A DNA stretch of 64,000 nt. Source: Podochytrium sp. JEL0797 (taxonomy: Eukaryota; Chytridiomycota; Chytridiomycetes; Chytridiales; Chytriomycetaceae). The translations under genes were made by a program, and so were the position numbers. Where the stretch lies: NCBI GenBank assembly GCA_027596195.1, contig JADGJG010000036.1, forward strand, positions 1 through 64,000, given 5' to 3'. Positions 9,912 to 20,175 of this stretch are shown here, in pieces; the first letter of the stretch is position 1, and the number at the start of each line of letters is the position of its first letter. Under the pieces are notes generated by a model that did no database searches, was not told where the DNA came from, and saw only the letters and a program-made list of their open reading frames with translations.

Positions 9912-12525
9912 TTACAACAACGCAACAACAAAAATGATTCCCCCAAAGAAGGACGTGATGGCGCGTGCATCAGACACATCAATATTGATGGAAATGGGAG
10001 TGGGTGAAACGGTCATGGTATTAAAACCAGGAGCAGCCAAAGGACCCGAAGTTACTGAGGCATGAATCGCGTCCGTTAAAACAGCCGCGTGCTTGATTTC
10101 TGAAACTCGCGCATCGGCGGACTCTGTAGATTCACCAGGCGCTTGAGTGAGCTCAGCGGCTGGCTTGGAAGCGCGGGTCTCCAACGGCACAGCGACCTCG
10201 GAAGCCGTTCTCTCCGTAGCGTGATGGTCAGCGATGGTCTTCTCGGGAATTGCTAGGCCAGACGCGGCTCTGCTTGGCGAAACTCTGTGCGAGGTTTGGA
10301 GATCCGAAGCGGTGGGAGTGGCGCGAGTGTGGGGTGCATCCGGGGTTGGTGACTGAACTTCCGATGACAAAGGAACAAAAGTAGCACTCAGAGTGACAGT
10401 GACATCAGACCGGTGGGAGGAAGATTGGGCGTCACTGGAGGAGACACGGAAATCAGAAGTGGCCTTGGCGCGCGGGACCTCAGATGTTGTTGAGAACTTG
10501 GCATCGGCGGATGGCGCAACAATTGGGCCAATTGATGGAGCTGCGAGAACAGAACCCGTCGAGATCTCAGTGGCGTGGTGCGAGTCGGAAACGGGTGTGA
10601 TATCTGCGGCCGTGGTGAAACCATTTCCAACAGTCGACGTGGAGAGAGCTGAGCTGGCTTCATGAGCAGTCACAGTGGGTAGGGAAGATGGGTGAACCGA
10701 AGGAGAAGAAGCTTTAGACTCGAGTTCCGTCGAGACAAGGGGCACGCTAGTTGTGGCGACCGAAACGGACCCCAAAGCGTTCTTGGTAGAAGTCGTGGCA
10801 CCAATGCGGTCAATAGTCGAGGTCGAAGGCGCCTCAACGAAATGAGGAGCGTTTGTACTCTGAGAGACCGGACGAGCAGCGGAAGTGATGTGAACATGCT
10901 CGGAAGAGCGCCTAGGAGCTGCTTCAAGACTGGTGATGAGTTTCGCTTTCGAAAAGGCACTAGCAGATGTGGGTTGAAGGGAGGAGGAAGGGGGGAGGGG
11001 AGTGGCGAGGCTTTGGATAGACGCGGTTACTGGCACAGAATGAGGGGTAGAACCGGCCATGGTCGTGTCAAATGCTTTGGAAGAAGCAAAAGTGGGCGCA
11101 AATGAGGTGGTGAGTTGGGTCGCCGTAGTCGTAACAGCTAGGGAGGATCTGGCCGAAGCAACGGAGGACTCAGTGGTCACGAAGGCGGACGCGTCGGAAC
11201 TCGTGGTAGCAATGACCGTCAACTGTAGGAGTGATGATGCAGAGCTGACGACGTTACGACTGGTGGTTGTAGGAGCAACTGAATCGGTTGTTGTCGCCAA
11301 ATGCACAGCGCGAGGTGTACTTGTGGATGAGCGAATGATTTCAGTACTCTGCATCACAGGTTTGATGCTTGAATGAGTGGATGTGGCGACGGACACTGGA
11401 GCTTGATCAACAACGGCCTTGCACTCAGGGGTGAGTGTCTTGGTGAAGATCTCGAATCCGCCGGTGAGAACCGCAGGTCCGCCTGAAAAAAAGGACGCGT
11501 TAGATGATACATTAAAGATAGTTAACAAGTCAAAAATATTTACCAGTGCATGAGTTCATGTTGTTAAGCACACATGGAGTCACGGATCCAACCAGCGTGT
11601 TGGCAACAAGCTGGGTACACAGAGAGTGGACCGACTGTTCCGTCAGACTCTTGGCATGGAGGTAGTCAAACACGCAATTTCGGAGACAGTCTGGGAGCGT
11701 TGAGAAGGTGGAAATGACGGCTCGAACAGCGGGCGACATGTCAAGGGGCGACGCGGCGGTGGTTTTAGCGGCATCGGCGAAAGTACTAGGAGAAGCTCTC
11801 TTAGTGGAAGAAACAGGAGAATCGACAGTCAAGGAAGCAGAAGCAGTCGTGGCCGTATCAAATGCCTCGGAAGAAGCACGAGTGGGCGCAAATGAGGTGG
11901 TGGGTTGGGGCGCTGTAGTCGTAACAGCAAGGGAGGATTTGGCCGAAGTAACCGTGGGTTCAGTGGTCGCCGACTTGGCCGCGTCGGAAATCTTGGTGGA
12001 AACATCCGCCGAAAGTGGGAGTATAAATGACGTGGTGAGCTGGCTCATTGAAGGGATGATAGCAACGGATGACGGTGAGGGAGTTGTGGAAGCGATTTTC
12101 TTGGCTGAAGAATCGGCAGTCACGGTAGCAGCAACAGTCGTGGTTGCATCTGACGCCTTAGAAGACGCAACTGGGGTCGCGATTAAGGTGCTCAGTCGGG
12201 ACGTTGAAGGAATAACAGCAAGGCGTGACTCTGTTGAAGCCTCAATCAATTTGGTGGAAACGGCCTCCGAAATCGGGAGCATAAATGACGTGGTGAGCTC
12301 GGTTATAGAAGGGATAACAGCAACGGACGATTTCGGCAGAGCAGCAAAAGTCGTGTCTGCGGCAGTCGTGGCTGGAACAGCAGGTGCTGTTGTTACGGCA
12401 GTCGTGACTGCAGCTGCAGGTGTTGTTGTTGTTACAGGGTGTTTGCCTCCGCCTCTGCGCTCCAACGCAGGGAGCGCTGCGGCAAGAGCGATCGCGAAAT
12501 TCATGGAAAGGAACTGGAAGCGCAT
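9912..12525 (-). CDS. Large Ser/Thr-rich GPI-anchored surface protein
   Basis: Two exons, 12525-11544 and 11482-9912, 850 residues from MRFQFLSMNF, which starts a classical signal peptide ending near ALAAALPA. A very long Ser/Thr/Ala/Val-rich region with imperfect internal repeats (SSLAVTTTA, VIPSITELTTSF, VIPSMSQLTTSF) should be heavily O-glycosylated. Between repeat blocks lies one ordered cysteine module, DCLRNCVFDY then SLCTQLV, TPCVLNN, SCTGG and PECKAV, loosely like fungal CFEM domains; the intron falls inside it. The C-terminus has a plausible GPI signal: small residues SDARA and then ITSFFGGIIFVVALL. Predicted cell wall or plasma-membrane mucin or adhesin. The upstream in-frame Met at 12555 would lengthen the leader by ten residues and is less likely. 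Confidence 0.75.
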
Positions 12526-13301
12526 TAGTCTGAATATGTATGAAGGGGTGCGCAAGCCCCCTTGGCTTAAATGCTTTTCGAGCTTGGGCGTGTGGGGTCA
12601 TTTTGCGGCTTTTTCCATGGCGCCACTTTTATGAAAATCGACTGGGCACCTGGGCGGGTCATTTTCTGACTCATTTTTGTTTTGTCAGGCCTTGCGCATA
12701 ATTCCATGCAGAGAAAGGCTGCTGTAGTGCTAGTGGTGGAAGCAATCGATTTGAGAGGCGCTCTCAGGTCCATCCGCAAGGCGAAATTTGCTTTTTTCGT
12801 AGAAGGAAGAACCCGGGTGAAGATAACGAATCCGTGAAAATGGCGCCATAAAGAATTCACTTTCGAACGTTGTTTACAGCGATTATTATTTTTTGGTTGC
12901 CATATGAGCGACACTCGGAACCTCAACTCTGCTCAACGAAAACATGTGCTAATTCCCAGGAGGTGGTGCAATGTTTCATTCAGCGGAATTTTGAAAAGGC
13001 GTAAGTTATGAGGTATGCACAGAGACAAAAAAAGTCAAGTACAACAAAGTTGAGTATGTATTCTATTTTTGTGATGCTGCGCATCTGGGTGCTTGTATTT
13101 CGGCCAGGATCAAAAGCGGGCGCCTGGTGGGGCATACGAAAACGCGTTTAATTCACGCAATCATTTAATTCACGCAATCACTCTCACTCGGTTTGCTCAT
13201 CCAAGAAATTTAAATCGAAGGATGATAGAGATCCGATCGTGTTTGATATGCGCAAAAGAATGAAGAAGACAGAAAACGCGCAGAAAACGCGAAAAAAGCC
13301 A
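12526..13301. other. Intergenic between surface-protein gene and PPxY gene copy 2
   Basis: No supported gene; a minus-strand open frame at 12567-12926 has no recognisable composition. It holds the promoter of the 9912-12525 gene, a 17-bp tandem duplication at 13147-13180, and, from about 13180, a 3' flank resembling the 3' flank of the paralogue at 9172 (shared GTTTGCTCATCCAAGAAATT). Confidence 0.55.
13147..13180 (+). repeat. Perfect 17-bp tandem duplication
   Basis: The 17-mer TTTAATTCACGCAATCA occurs twice head to tail with no spacer, in the 3' flank of the PPxY gene. It looks like simple replication slippage or a filled break. Confidence 0.9.
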
Positions 13302-13835
13302 TCACAACGCTCCGATGGCACCCAACACAGAAAATAAAATGACGAGAAACACCACCACCGCGGCCACAGTAATGCGCCCGCCGCGTCTGGTGCGGAAAAA
13401 GAACCAATGCAACTCTTGTTCCTCGGCCGGGGTTTCTTGCGTTGGAGGCTCAGTTTGGGCGACAGGCGCAGGTGGAGCGTGGGTGCCGTATCCGATAGGT
13501 GCGTTCATGATGAATTGGTCTTCAGTGGGCTGGGCTTCGAGCTGGATCAAAGTGGAAGTGGATGACTGCGAAAAAACTTGGTATTCGGGCGGAGACTCGG
13601 CGGGGGTTGGCGTAGCAGAACTAGCAGTAGTAACAGCTTCCATGGTGCTGAAGAGCTTGGCTTGGATGGGAAGTGGAGTTTGTTGTGTGGGTGGTGGCTG
13701 TGGCACGGCAGGCGGGATGATAATGGAGTCGCAGGGATTCTCTTCCGTCTCGGACGGCATGTTTTCCTGCGATCCCTTCTGTGGGTGCGAGTAGGTGACG
13801 GGCTGCTGCATTCCGCCCGCTTCGTTCGTTTCCAT
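13302..13835 (-). CDS. Small tail-anchored PPxY-motif membrane protein, copy 2
   Basis: Single exon, 177 residues, starting METNEAGG. It is clearly paralogous to 9172-9720: shared SHPQKGSQEN, PSETEENP, SATPTPAESPPEYQVFSQ, STSTLIQLEAQP, FRTRRGGRITVAAVV and ILFSVLG. Layout: Pro-rich cytosolic region, PPEY WW-binding motif, basic patch RTRRGGR, and one C-terminal transmembrane helix, so a tail-anchored protein with only a few residues after the membrane. The likely role is a membrane adaptor for a WW-domain protein such as Rsp5; this is inference. It lies upstream of the intact Ser/Thr-rich GPI gene in the same orientation. Together they form the parental unit of the duplication seen at 8475-9720. 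Confidence 0.7.
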   Translation of the reverse strand: METNEAGGMQQPVTYSHPQKGSQENMPSETEENPCDSIIIPPAVPQPPPTQQTPLPIQAKLFSTMEAVTTASSATPTPAESPPEYQVFSQSSTSTLIQLEAQPTEDQFIMNAPIGYGTHAPPAPVAQTEPPTQETPAEEQELHWFFFRTRRGGRITVAAVVVFLVILFSVLGAIGAL

Positions 13836-14125
13836 TTCGGAGTCTTCAGTTTTTTCAGCGTTTTGTTGCTGAACTCATAAAGTGGGGTGAATTGACTCAA
13901 GCGGAATTTGATTGAGAAATCATCCATGCCTTGCCAAGGACAAGAACGAAAGCATGGGATTAGACAGAGACTCTACTCAACCTTTCAAGGGTCAAAGGGG
14001 AACGCGGGGGGAGGCGCTCAGTTCAGTGGCGTTTGTTTCGTATTTCGAATGAGAAACAAAACTCAAAAAATACTTCTTAAATAATACACAAACTAAAGCA
14101 GGGTTCCAAAAAAAAATGACAACAA

Positions 14126-14997
14126 TCAAAGACTCTCCTCGTCACGAACACGACGCACTCCTTCCTTCTCCTCCTCCACACTTGCTCTCGGTTTCGGATT
14201 CGCAGCCAACAACGCAGCAATCATAAACTCGGGCGTGGGCAGAGCTGCCGTTTTCTTGCCGCGGGTTTCGGCATTCGACGACGAGCCATTCAAGCTTCCA
14301 CCCAACAACGCATTCTCCGCCGTGGGACCACTAAACCTAAAGCTAGTCGTTTCGGGTTTCTTGCTGGTTCGCTTGTAACTCGAGTTTCTTTTGAGCCCCT
14401 TTTGACGCATCCAGAGCAACACGCCGATCGCAAGCACGGCAATTAACGCGCCAATCACGATTCCGAGGATCACACCAATATTCATGGTGGAAGAATCTTG
14501 TGCCACGATGATTTGGTTTTGGCCAGCGTGGCCGCCGCCAAGGAAGGAGACCGTGGGAGAGAGGGTCGGGGCAATGTTGGCGGCGGTGGTGGTAAGTTTG
14601 CTTCCGGGTGGCCAAGCGTATCCTGTGGAGTGGGGAGTTAATTTTACGTGCTTGGTGGGGGTGAATTTTCGTTTTACCTGATGGCCATCCGGGTGGCATT
14701 GGGGCTCCGGGCGGGAAGTACCCAGTGAAGCCGCCTGGTGGCTGCCAACCTGGTGGAGCGCCAGCGGGTGGTGGAGGAGGCCATGGGTAACCTTCGAGAA
14801 CAAGAAGTGATGTGAGTTAAATGCGAGCGGATTCAAAGTGGTGGGAACAACGGCTTGGTAATACCTGGAGGCCAACCAGCAGGAATGGGAGGTAGTGTCT
14901 TGGAGGCGGGCGCAATACTACTTCCGGTGACAGTGGCAGGGGGCAAGGCGGAAGCTTCGGCGGGAAGGGAGGAGTTTTTTGGCTGCGCGTCGCTCAT
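14126..14997 (-). CDS. Single-pass membrane protein with Pro/Trp/Gly-rich N-terminus
   Basis: Three exons: 14997-14865, 14791-14678, 14622-14126, giving 247 residues. Splicing joins a Pro/Gly/Trp/Tyr-rich stretch: IPAGWPPGYPWPPPPPAG, then PPGWQPPGGFTGYFPPG and MPPGWPSGYAWPPGS. A Ser/Thr-rich segment, one long helix (IGVILGIVIGALIAVLAIGVLLW, near residues 130-152) and a basic juxtamembrane run (MRQKGLKRNSSYKR) follow, then a polar tail with LPTPEFMIAALLAANPKPR. There is no cleavable signal peptide, so the protein is a signal-anchor type. By the positive-inside rule the basic side faces the cytosol and the aromatic/Pro-rich side lies outside, as in small fungal wall-sensor-like proteins. No family assignment. 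Starting at MSDAQPKN is preferred over an upstream in-frame Met because the latter adds a charged leader. Confidence 0.7.
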
Positions 14998-15416
14998 GAT
15001 TTGGGGAGCTGGGTGAGTTTGGTACACGTTTTTTTTGTTGGATTCGCGAGGTCGGAGAGAAGTTACCGGTGGCACACCAAGCACTCGGAACTACGCCGAT
15101 TTCGGACGCTTGGGGCAGCAAATATTGCGTCCAGACCAATCTCCAGTGATATCCCACGCATACGAACCCTTAATTGATCCACACAAAGCGAGGAACAGTC
15201 AGTTTTTTCTTCTGAAGAATGTGAGACAAATTTGTCCGAACCTGTCCTCATTTCCTCTCCTTTCCCCTTGAAGCGATAATGCTTAGTGGGCATAGTTCAA
15301 ATATTGTTTCGAATACATAGCGGCATTGGCGGGTCATCAAGGGCGGGTCAAATCGAAATTTGTATAAATTAACCCGTCCGAACAACAAGGTGTATCAAAA
15401 AACACATTCCAGAATC
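14998..15416. other. Divergent promoter region
   Basis: Shared upstream region of the minus-strand gene 14126-14997 and the plus-strand gene 15417-15998. No gene seen. A TATA element is visible on the plus side at 15363; no comparable element was recognised for the minus gene. Confidence 0.6.
15363..15369 (+). promoter_or_regulatory. TATA box
   Basis: TATAAAT, 54 nt upstream of the ATG at 15417. Its position argues that the signal-peptide Met at 15417, not the in-frame upstream Met at 15360, is the true start, because 15360 lies upstream of the box. Confidence 0.6.
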
Positions 15417-15998
15417 ATGCAGCTTCTATCTCTCGTCTTCCTCATTGCCACAGTCGCTTCTTCGGTTTCCGCGCAGACCGATACCCTTGTGGTGCCATCG
15501 AGTGCGGCAGCCGTCACCAGCGACACCCAAAACAGTGGTGTGATGGTCCAAATTAAGACTTCCAGCTCTGCCTCTGCCATCGCTAACCCGCTTGACACTT
15601 CTTTTCTTGCCCCATCGCGACTTTCTTCACCGGCTCCACCCACACCAGTTGCCCCATCGCCACTTTCCTCACCGGCTCCACTCATCACGGGTGCACCACT
15701 ACAACAACCACCCACGTCAGTTCTCACCCAAGGCGCCCCAACACCCGTAGCCCCCGCGACGATTACCACGTCTGATTTCTCTTTTGATCCTTTGAGCGTT
15801 CTTTCGCTGGGAGCTGGGCTCGTGCAAGCCGGGGCGGGGATTCTCAATATTGGCGGTGGAGGTCAGGCAGCGGCTCCTGCAAAAGCAACAGGGGGTTCGG
15901 CAGCGGATGCAGCGCAGTACTATGGGGGTGCAACGAGTGGGAGGGTTGGATTGGTTACTTGGGTTGTTGTTGGATGCGTTGCCGTTATTCTTCTGTAA
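15417..15998 (+). CDS. Small GPI-anchored Ser/Pro-rich surface protein
   Basis: Single exon, 193 residues from MQLLSLVFLIATVASS, a signal peptide with likely cleavage after VSA. The mature part is Ser/Thr/Pro/Val-rich with short repeats (SSPAPPTPVAPSPLSSPAP) and no cysteines until the C-terminal hydrophobic segment. Further on is a Gly/Ala-rich hydrophobic patch, LSLGAGLVQAGAGILNIGGG, then AAQYYGGATSG, and a C-terminal hydrophobic VGLVTWVVVGCVAVILL with no charged tail, which fits a GPI-attachment signal. Predicted cell-wall or plasma-membrane protein. It is not obviously homologous to the larger GPI protein at 9912-12525, although both sit in the same surface-protein block. A TATA box lies 54 nt upstream of the start. 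Confidence 0.7.
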   Translation: MQLLSLVFLIATVASSVSAQTDTLVVPSSAAAVTSDTQNSGVMVQIKTSSSASAIANPLDTSFLAPSRLSSPAPPTPVAPSPLSSPAPLITGAPLQQPPTSVLTQGAPTPVAPATITTSDFSFDPLSVLSLGAGLVQAGAGILNIGGGGQAAAPAKATGGSAADAAQYYGGATSGRVGLVTWVVVGCVAVILL

Positions 15999-16164
15999 TT
16001 ATTGTTGGGTGCTTTTGAGAAATATATATCATGATTTTTGCACGACTTCTTTCCTTTTCTTGGAGAGTGTTAAGTGATATCATTGGGGAACAATCCTGGA
16101 GCTTATGCTGCTGCTACTTTAAATTTCCTTCGTTTTTTTTTTTTTTGCAAAGTTTTTCGAAAAA

Positions 16165-17617
16165 ATGAGCGACAAGGTAACACTTCCCGTTGTCAACCCA
16201 CCTCGTTGCCACCACACTTTTACTTACCTGTACCTCCTATACCTGCAAAAGACCAACCCCAAGGTGTATTTCGAAATGACTGCCGGCGGCAAGCCGCTCG
16301 GCAGAATCGTCATGGAGGTGAGTTTTGCTGCTATTTTACTCCAGTTCTTCTTTGAACTCACCAAACTCCACCCAGCTCCGCGCCGACGTGGTTCCCAAAA
16401 CTGCCGAAAACTTCCGCGCCCTGTGCACCCACGAGAAGGGATTCGGATTCAAAAACTCGTCGTTCCACCGCGTGATCCCCGGCTTCATGTGCCAAGGAGG
16501 AGACTTTACGAGACACAACGGGACGGGAGGAAAGTCCATCTATGGCGAGAAATTCGCGGACGAGAACTTCAAGCTGAAGCGTGAGTTTTCAAATTTTTTT
16601 TTTGTTGTTGCTCACTCTTCTATTCAGACACTGGTCCTGGAATTCTGTCCATGGCCAATGCCGGCAAGAACACCAACGGCAGTCAATTCTTCATTTGTAC
16701 CGAAAAGACAACCCACCTGAACGGCAAACACGTCGTGTTTGGGTCCGTTGTCGAGGGCCTCGATGTTGTTCGCAAAATCGAGAAATTCGGATCCGGGTCC
16801 GGCGAGACGCGCCAAAAGATTGTGATTGCTTCGTGTGGTGAGGTGAAGCCCGAGGCGCCCAAGAAGCGCAAGGCTGAGGAAGGGGAGGAGGCCGAGGTGG
16901 GGGACAAGGCCAAGGAGGAGGATTCGCCAAAGAAGAAGGCCAAGAGCGAGAAGCCTCAGGTTTTCTTTGAGATGAGTGCAGGAGGAGCGCCGCTCGGCAG
17001 AATCGTCATGGAGGTGTGTTTTTTTTCTTTCATTTTTTGTTTTTACCCACATTTTTTAACATTCACTGGTTACAGCTCCGTGCCGACGTGGTTCCCAAAA
17101 CTGCCGAAAACTTCCGCGCCTTGTGCACCCACGAAAAGGGATACGGATTCAAAAACTCGTCGTTCCACCGCGTGATCCCTGATTTCATGTGCCAAGGAGG
17201 AGACTTTACGAGACACAACGGGACGGGAGGAAAGTCCATCTATGGCGAGAAATTTGCGGATGAGAACTTCAAGCTGAAGCGTGAGTTGTCAATTTTGGTG
17301 GTTGAATTTTTTTGCTCACTCTTCTATTCAGACACTGGTCCTGGAATCCTTTCGATGGCGAATGCCGGGAAAAACACCAACGGGTCGCAGTTCTTTATTT
17401 GCACGACCAAGACTGACTTTTTGGACGGCAAGCACGTGGTATTTGGCAGCGTCATTAAGGGAATGGATATTGTGAGAAAGATCGAGGGATACGGATCCGA
17501 GTCTGGCAAGACCAAGAAGAAGGTTTGTTTTTGTTTTCATTTTTGATTTTAAATTTATAAATATTAAATCGCGTTTTTCCCCATCAGATTACCATCACGG
17601 ACTGTGGTGAAATCTAA
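16165..17617 (+). CDS. Two-domain cyclophilin (tandem PPIase fusion), probably nuclear
   Basis: Seven exons: 16165-16176, 16252-16317, 16376-16580, 16628-17013, 17076-17280, 17332-17522, 17588-17617, giving 364 residues. Domain 1 (about 5-167) and domain 2 (about 205-364) are each complete CypA-type peptidyl-prolyl isomerases with [27 protein letters not shown] and [20 protein letters not shown]. The catalytic Arg/Phe/Gln set is kept in both. The linker 168-204 is Lys/Glu-rich with basic clusters PKKRK and SPKKKAK that look like a nuclear localisation signal. The frame is unbroken across the linker within one 386-nt exon, so this is one protein. Exons 3 and 5 are both 205 nt with the same flanking phases, so the duplication included introns. 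The Trp that contacts cyclosporin in human CypA is His124 in domain 1 and Phe321 in domain 2. Confidence 0.9.
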
Positions 17618-17797
17618 GGAATTTGCATTTGTGTGTCTCTCTAATAAATGGAAATGAAACGAATTTATCGCAAATTTGGAAATCATGCGCAGCAATTGTG
17701 CCTCCGTGTCCACTGCACGTGCTTCGGCGTGCGATTGCGTCATTTTCGGGCACGCAACAAAAAGGACAAATTCCAAAGGAACAGACACTTACCCAAA

Positions 17798-20175
17798 ATG
17801 CCACCTCACTCCTCGATCCTCTCCCTCGTTGGCAACACGCCCATCGGTAGGCGGAATGCTCCTTCCTCTCCCTTGGCTAATCGCATTCACTCCACAGTTC
17901 AAATCAACCGCCTTGCCCCCGAGGGCGTCCACCTGTACGTCAAGCTCGAATCGCAGAACCCGCTGGCCTCCGTCAAGGACAGGCTGGCCCTGGGTGTCAT
18001 TGAGGATGCCGAGAGAAAGGGCCTGTTGAAGCCGGGAATGACAATTGTCGAGGTGAAACATGGTTATCTCTGTGATCTGCCTTTCTGATCTGATGGCTAA
18101 TCTTCTGATGATATGTCTGTAGGCTACATCTGGAAACACGGGGTGAGTTCATGGCTCCTTGTCCACTCTCTCCCCCGTTGATTCTGTGAAACCTGCCGAA
18201 CACTTTATTCACTCGATCCGACTTCACTTTAGCATCGCCCTCGCCATGGTCTGTGCCGCCAAGGGATACCCCTTCGTTGCCGTCATGATCGAAACCTTCT
18301 CCATCGAGCGCAGAAAAATCATGAAATTCCTTGGCGCCAAGGTCGTCCTCACTCCCAAGGAACTCAAGGGAACCGGCATGGTCGACAAGGCTGCCGAACT
18401 CGCCAAGGAACACGGTTGGTTCGAAACGAAGCAATTCGCGAACCCAGCCAACCCCGAATTCCACCGCCAAACCACGGGCCCGGAAATTGTATCCGCCTTT
18501 GTGGGCCAGCCGCTCGATTACATTGTGTCTGGGTGGGGAACCGGTGGCACGTTGACGGGAGTGTCTGCGTTTGTGAGAGCCGCGAGACCGGGTGTCAAGA
18601 TTGTGGCGGCGGAACCAGCCAAGGCTCCCTTGTTGGCGGGCGGTGTGTTTTCAGGACACGCGATTCAAGGATGGGCACCGGACTTTGTGCCGGACGTGTT
18701 GGACCGCAATGCGTATGATTCGTTGGTTTCGGTTTCTGATGAAGACGCGATTGCTACGAGCAAGCTGCTTGCGCAGAAGGAAGGAATTTTTGTCGGGATT
18801 TCGTCGGGTGCCACGTTTGCGGCCGCGTTGGAGGTTGCCAAGACGGCTCCCAAGGGATCGCACATTTTGGTGATGCTGCCGGATACGGCGGAGCGATACC
18901 TCAGCACGCCGTTGTTTGCGGACATTGCGGTGGATAGTGATGTGATTGAGCCGAGATTCGTGACGGTGGAGTCGAGTGCCATCAAGCGCACCACTTCGCG
19001 TGGAGGAATCTCGAATTGGTTGAAGAAGGTCAACCCACCACCACCTGTTGCTGTGAAGGAGGTGATTGCGCCGGTGGTTCATCATTCCAAGTTCCCGATT
19101 CGCCATTCAGTGTTATCTTTGATTGGAAACACACCCGTTGGTGAGTTGTTTTTTTGTTTATTTTGCGTTCAAGTACTGAAGCTGATTTTTTTTTGTCGCA
19201 GTCAAAATCAATCGTCTCGCGCCAGAGGGAATCGACATTTTTGTCAAGATTGAGTCGTTCAACCCATTGTCGTCAGTCAAGGACCGATTGGCCCTTGCTG
19301 TGATTGAAGATGCCGAGAGAAGTGGTGCTTTGAAGCCTGGTCAAACAGTTGTCGAAGCCACAAGTGGAAACACTGGGTATGTATATTCCCCTTCGTTTTT
19401 TAGGTGACCACACCAAACTGATTGTACCTCCAAACCCAGAATCGCTCTCGCCATGGTCTGCGCAGTCAAGGGATACCCCTTCGTTGCAGTCATGATCGAA
19501 ACCTTCTCCATCGAGCGTAGAAAAATCATGAAATTCCTTGGCGCCAAGGTCGTCCTCACTCCCAAGGAACTCAAGGGGACCGGCATGGTCGACAAGGCTG
19601 CCGAACTCGCCAAGGAACACGGTTGGTTCCAAACCAAGCAATTCGCGAACCCCGCGAACCCCGAATTCCACCGCCAAACCACGGGCCCCGAGATTCTCAA
19701 GGATTTTGTCGGCAAGCGGCTCGACTTTGTGGTTTCCGGGTGGGGAACGGGAGGTACGTTGACCGGGGTTTCGGCGGCCGTGAAGGCAGGGAGACCGGAT
19801 GTCCAGGTCGTGGCTTGCGAGCCGGCCAAGGCGCCCTTGCTGGCAGGCGGTGCGTTCTCGGGCCACGCCATTCAAGGATGGACGCCAGACTTTGTGCCAG
19901 AAGTGTTGAACCGCGATGCGTATGACGTATTGTTGGGTGTGTCGGATGAAGACGCGATCGCCACCAGCAAACTCCTCGCTCAAAAGGAAGGAATTTTTGT
20001 CGGGATTTCGTCCGGTGCCACGTTTGCGGCCGCGTTGGAGGTTGCCAAGACGGCGCCCAAGGGGAGCTCGATTCTCGTCATGCTTCCGGACACGGCGGAG
20101 AGATATTTGAGTACGCCGCTGTTTGCGGATATTTCGGGGGAGAGTGATGTGATTCCGGGTAGACCTGAAGAATGA
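17798..20175 (+). CDS. Fused double cysteine synthase (two OASS domains in one polypeptide)
   Basis: Six exons: 17798-17846, 17898-18052, 18123-18142, 18233-19140, 19202-19376, 19440-20175, giving 680 residues. It contains two complete O-acetylserine sulfhydrylase (fold-type II PLP) domains. Domain 1 (about 1-312) and domain 2 (about 365-680) each keep SVKDRLAL with the PLP lysine (Lys43 and Lys404), TSGNTG, the phosphate-cup [10 protein letters not shown] and [15 protein letters not shown]. The linker 313-364 includes [18 protein letters not shown]. One 908-nt exon holds the end of domain 1, the linker and the start of domain 2 without a stop, so the fusion is encoded. Each domain should make cysteine from O-acetylserine and sulfide; whether both are active is unknown. 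Domain 2 lacks the intron that splits VVE from ATSGNTG in domain 1. Two single-domain paralogues follow downstream. Confidence 0.9.

Noticed and set aside
10393..12634. Plus-strand frames of 90-308 codons opposite the Ser/Thr-rich gene
   Set aside because: They mirror the repetitive Ser/Thr codons on the other strand; no start context or independent motif.
12614..12855. Possible inverted repeat with ATGGCGCCA elements
   Set aside because: Only about 9-12 bp match on each side, separated by over 200 bp; too short to call a mobile-element terminus.
12567..12926. 119-codon minus-strand frame in the spacer
   Set aside because: No motif, atypical composition and no homologue in the paralogous unit.
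16165..16176. Possibility that the two cyclophilin domains are separate genes
   Set aside because: No stop, promoter or start codon in the linker; one exon carries the end of domain 1 and the start of domain 2 in one frame.
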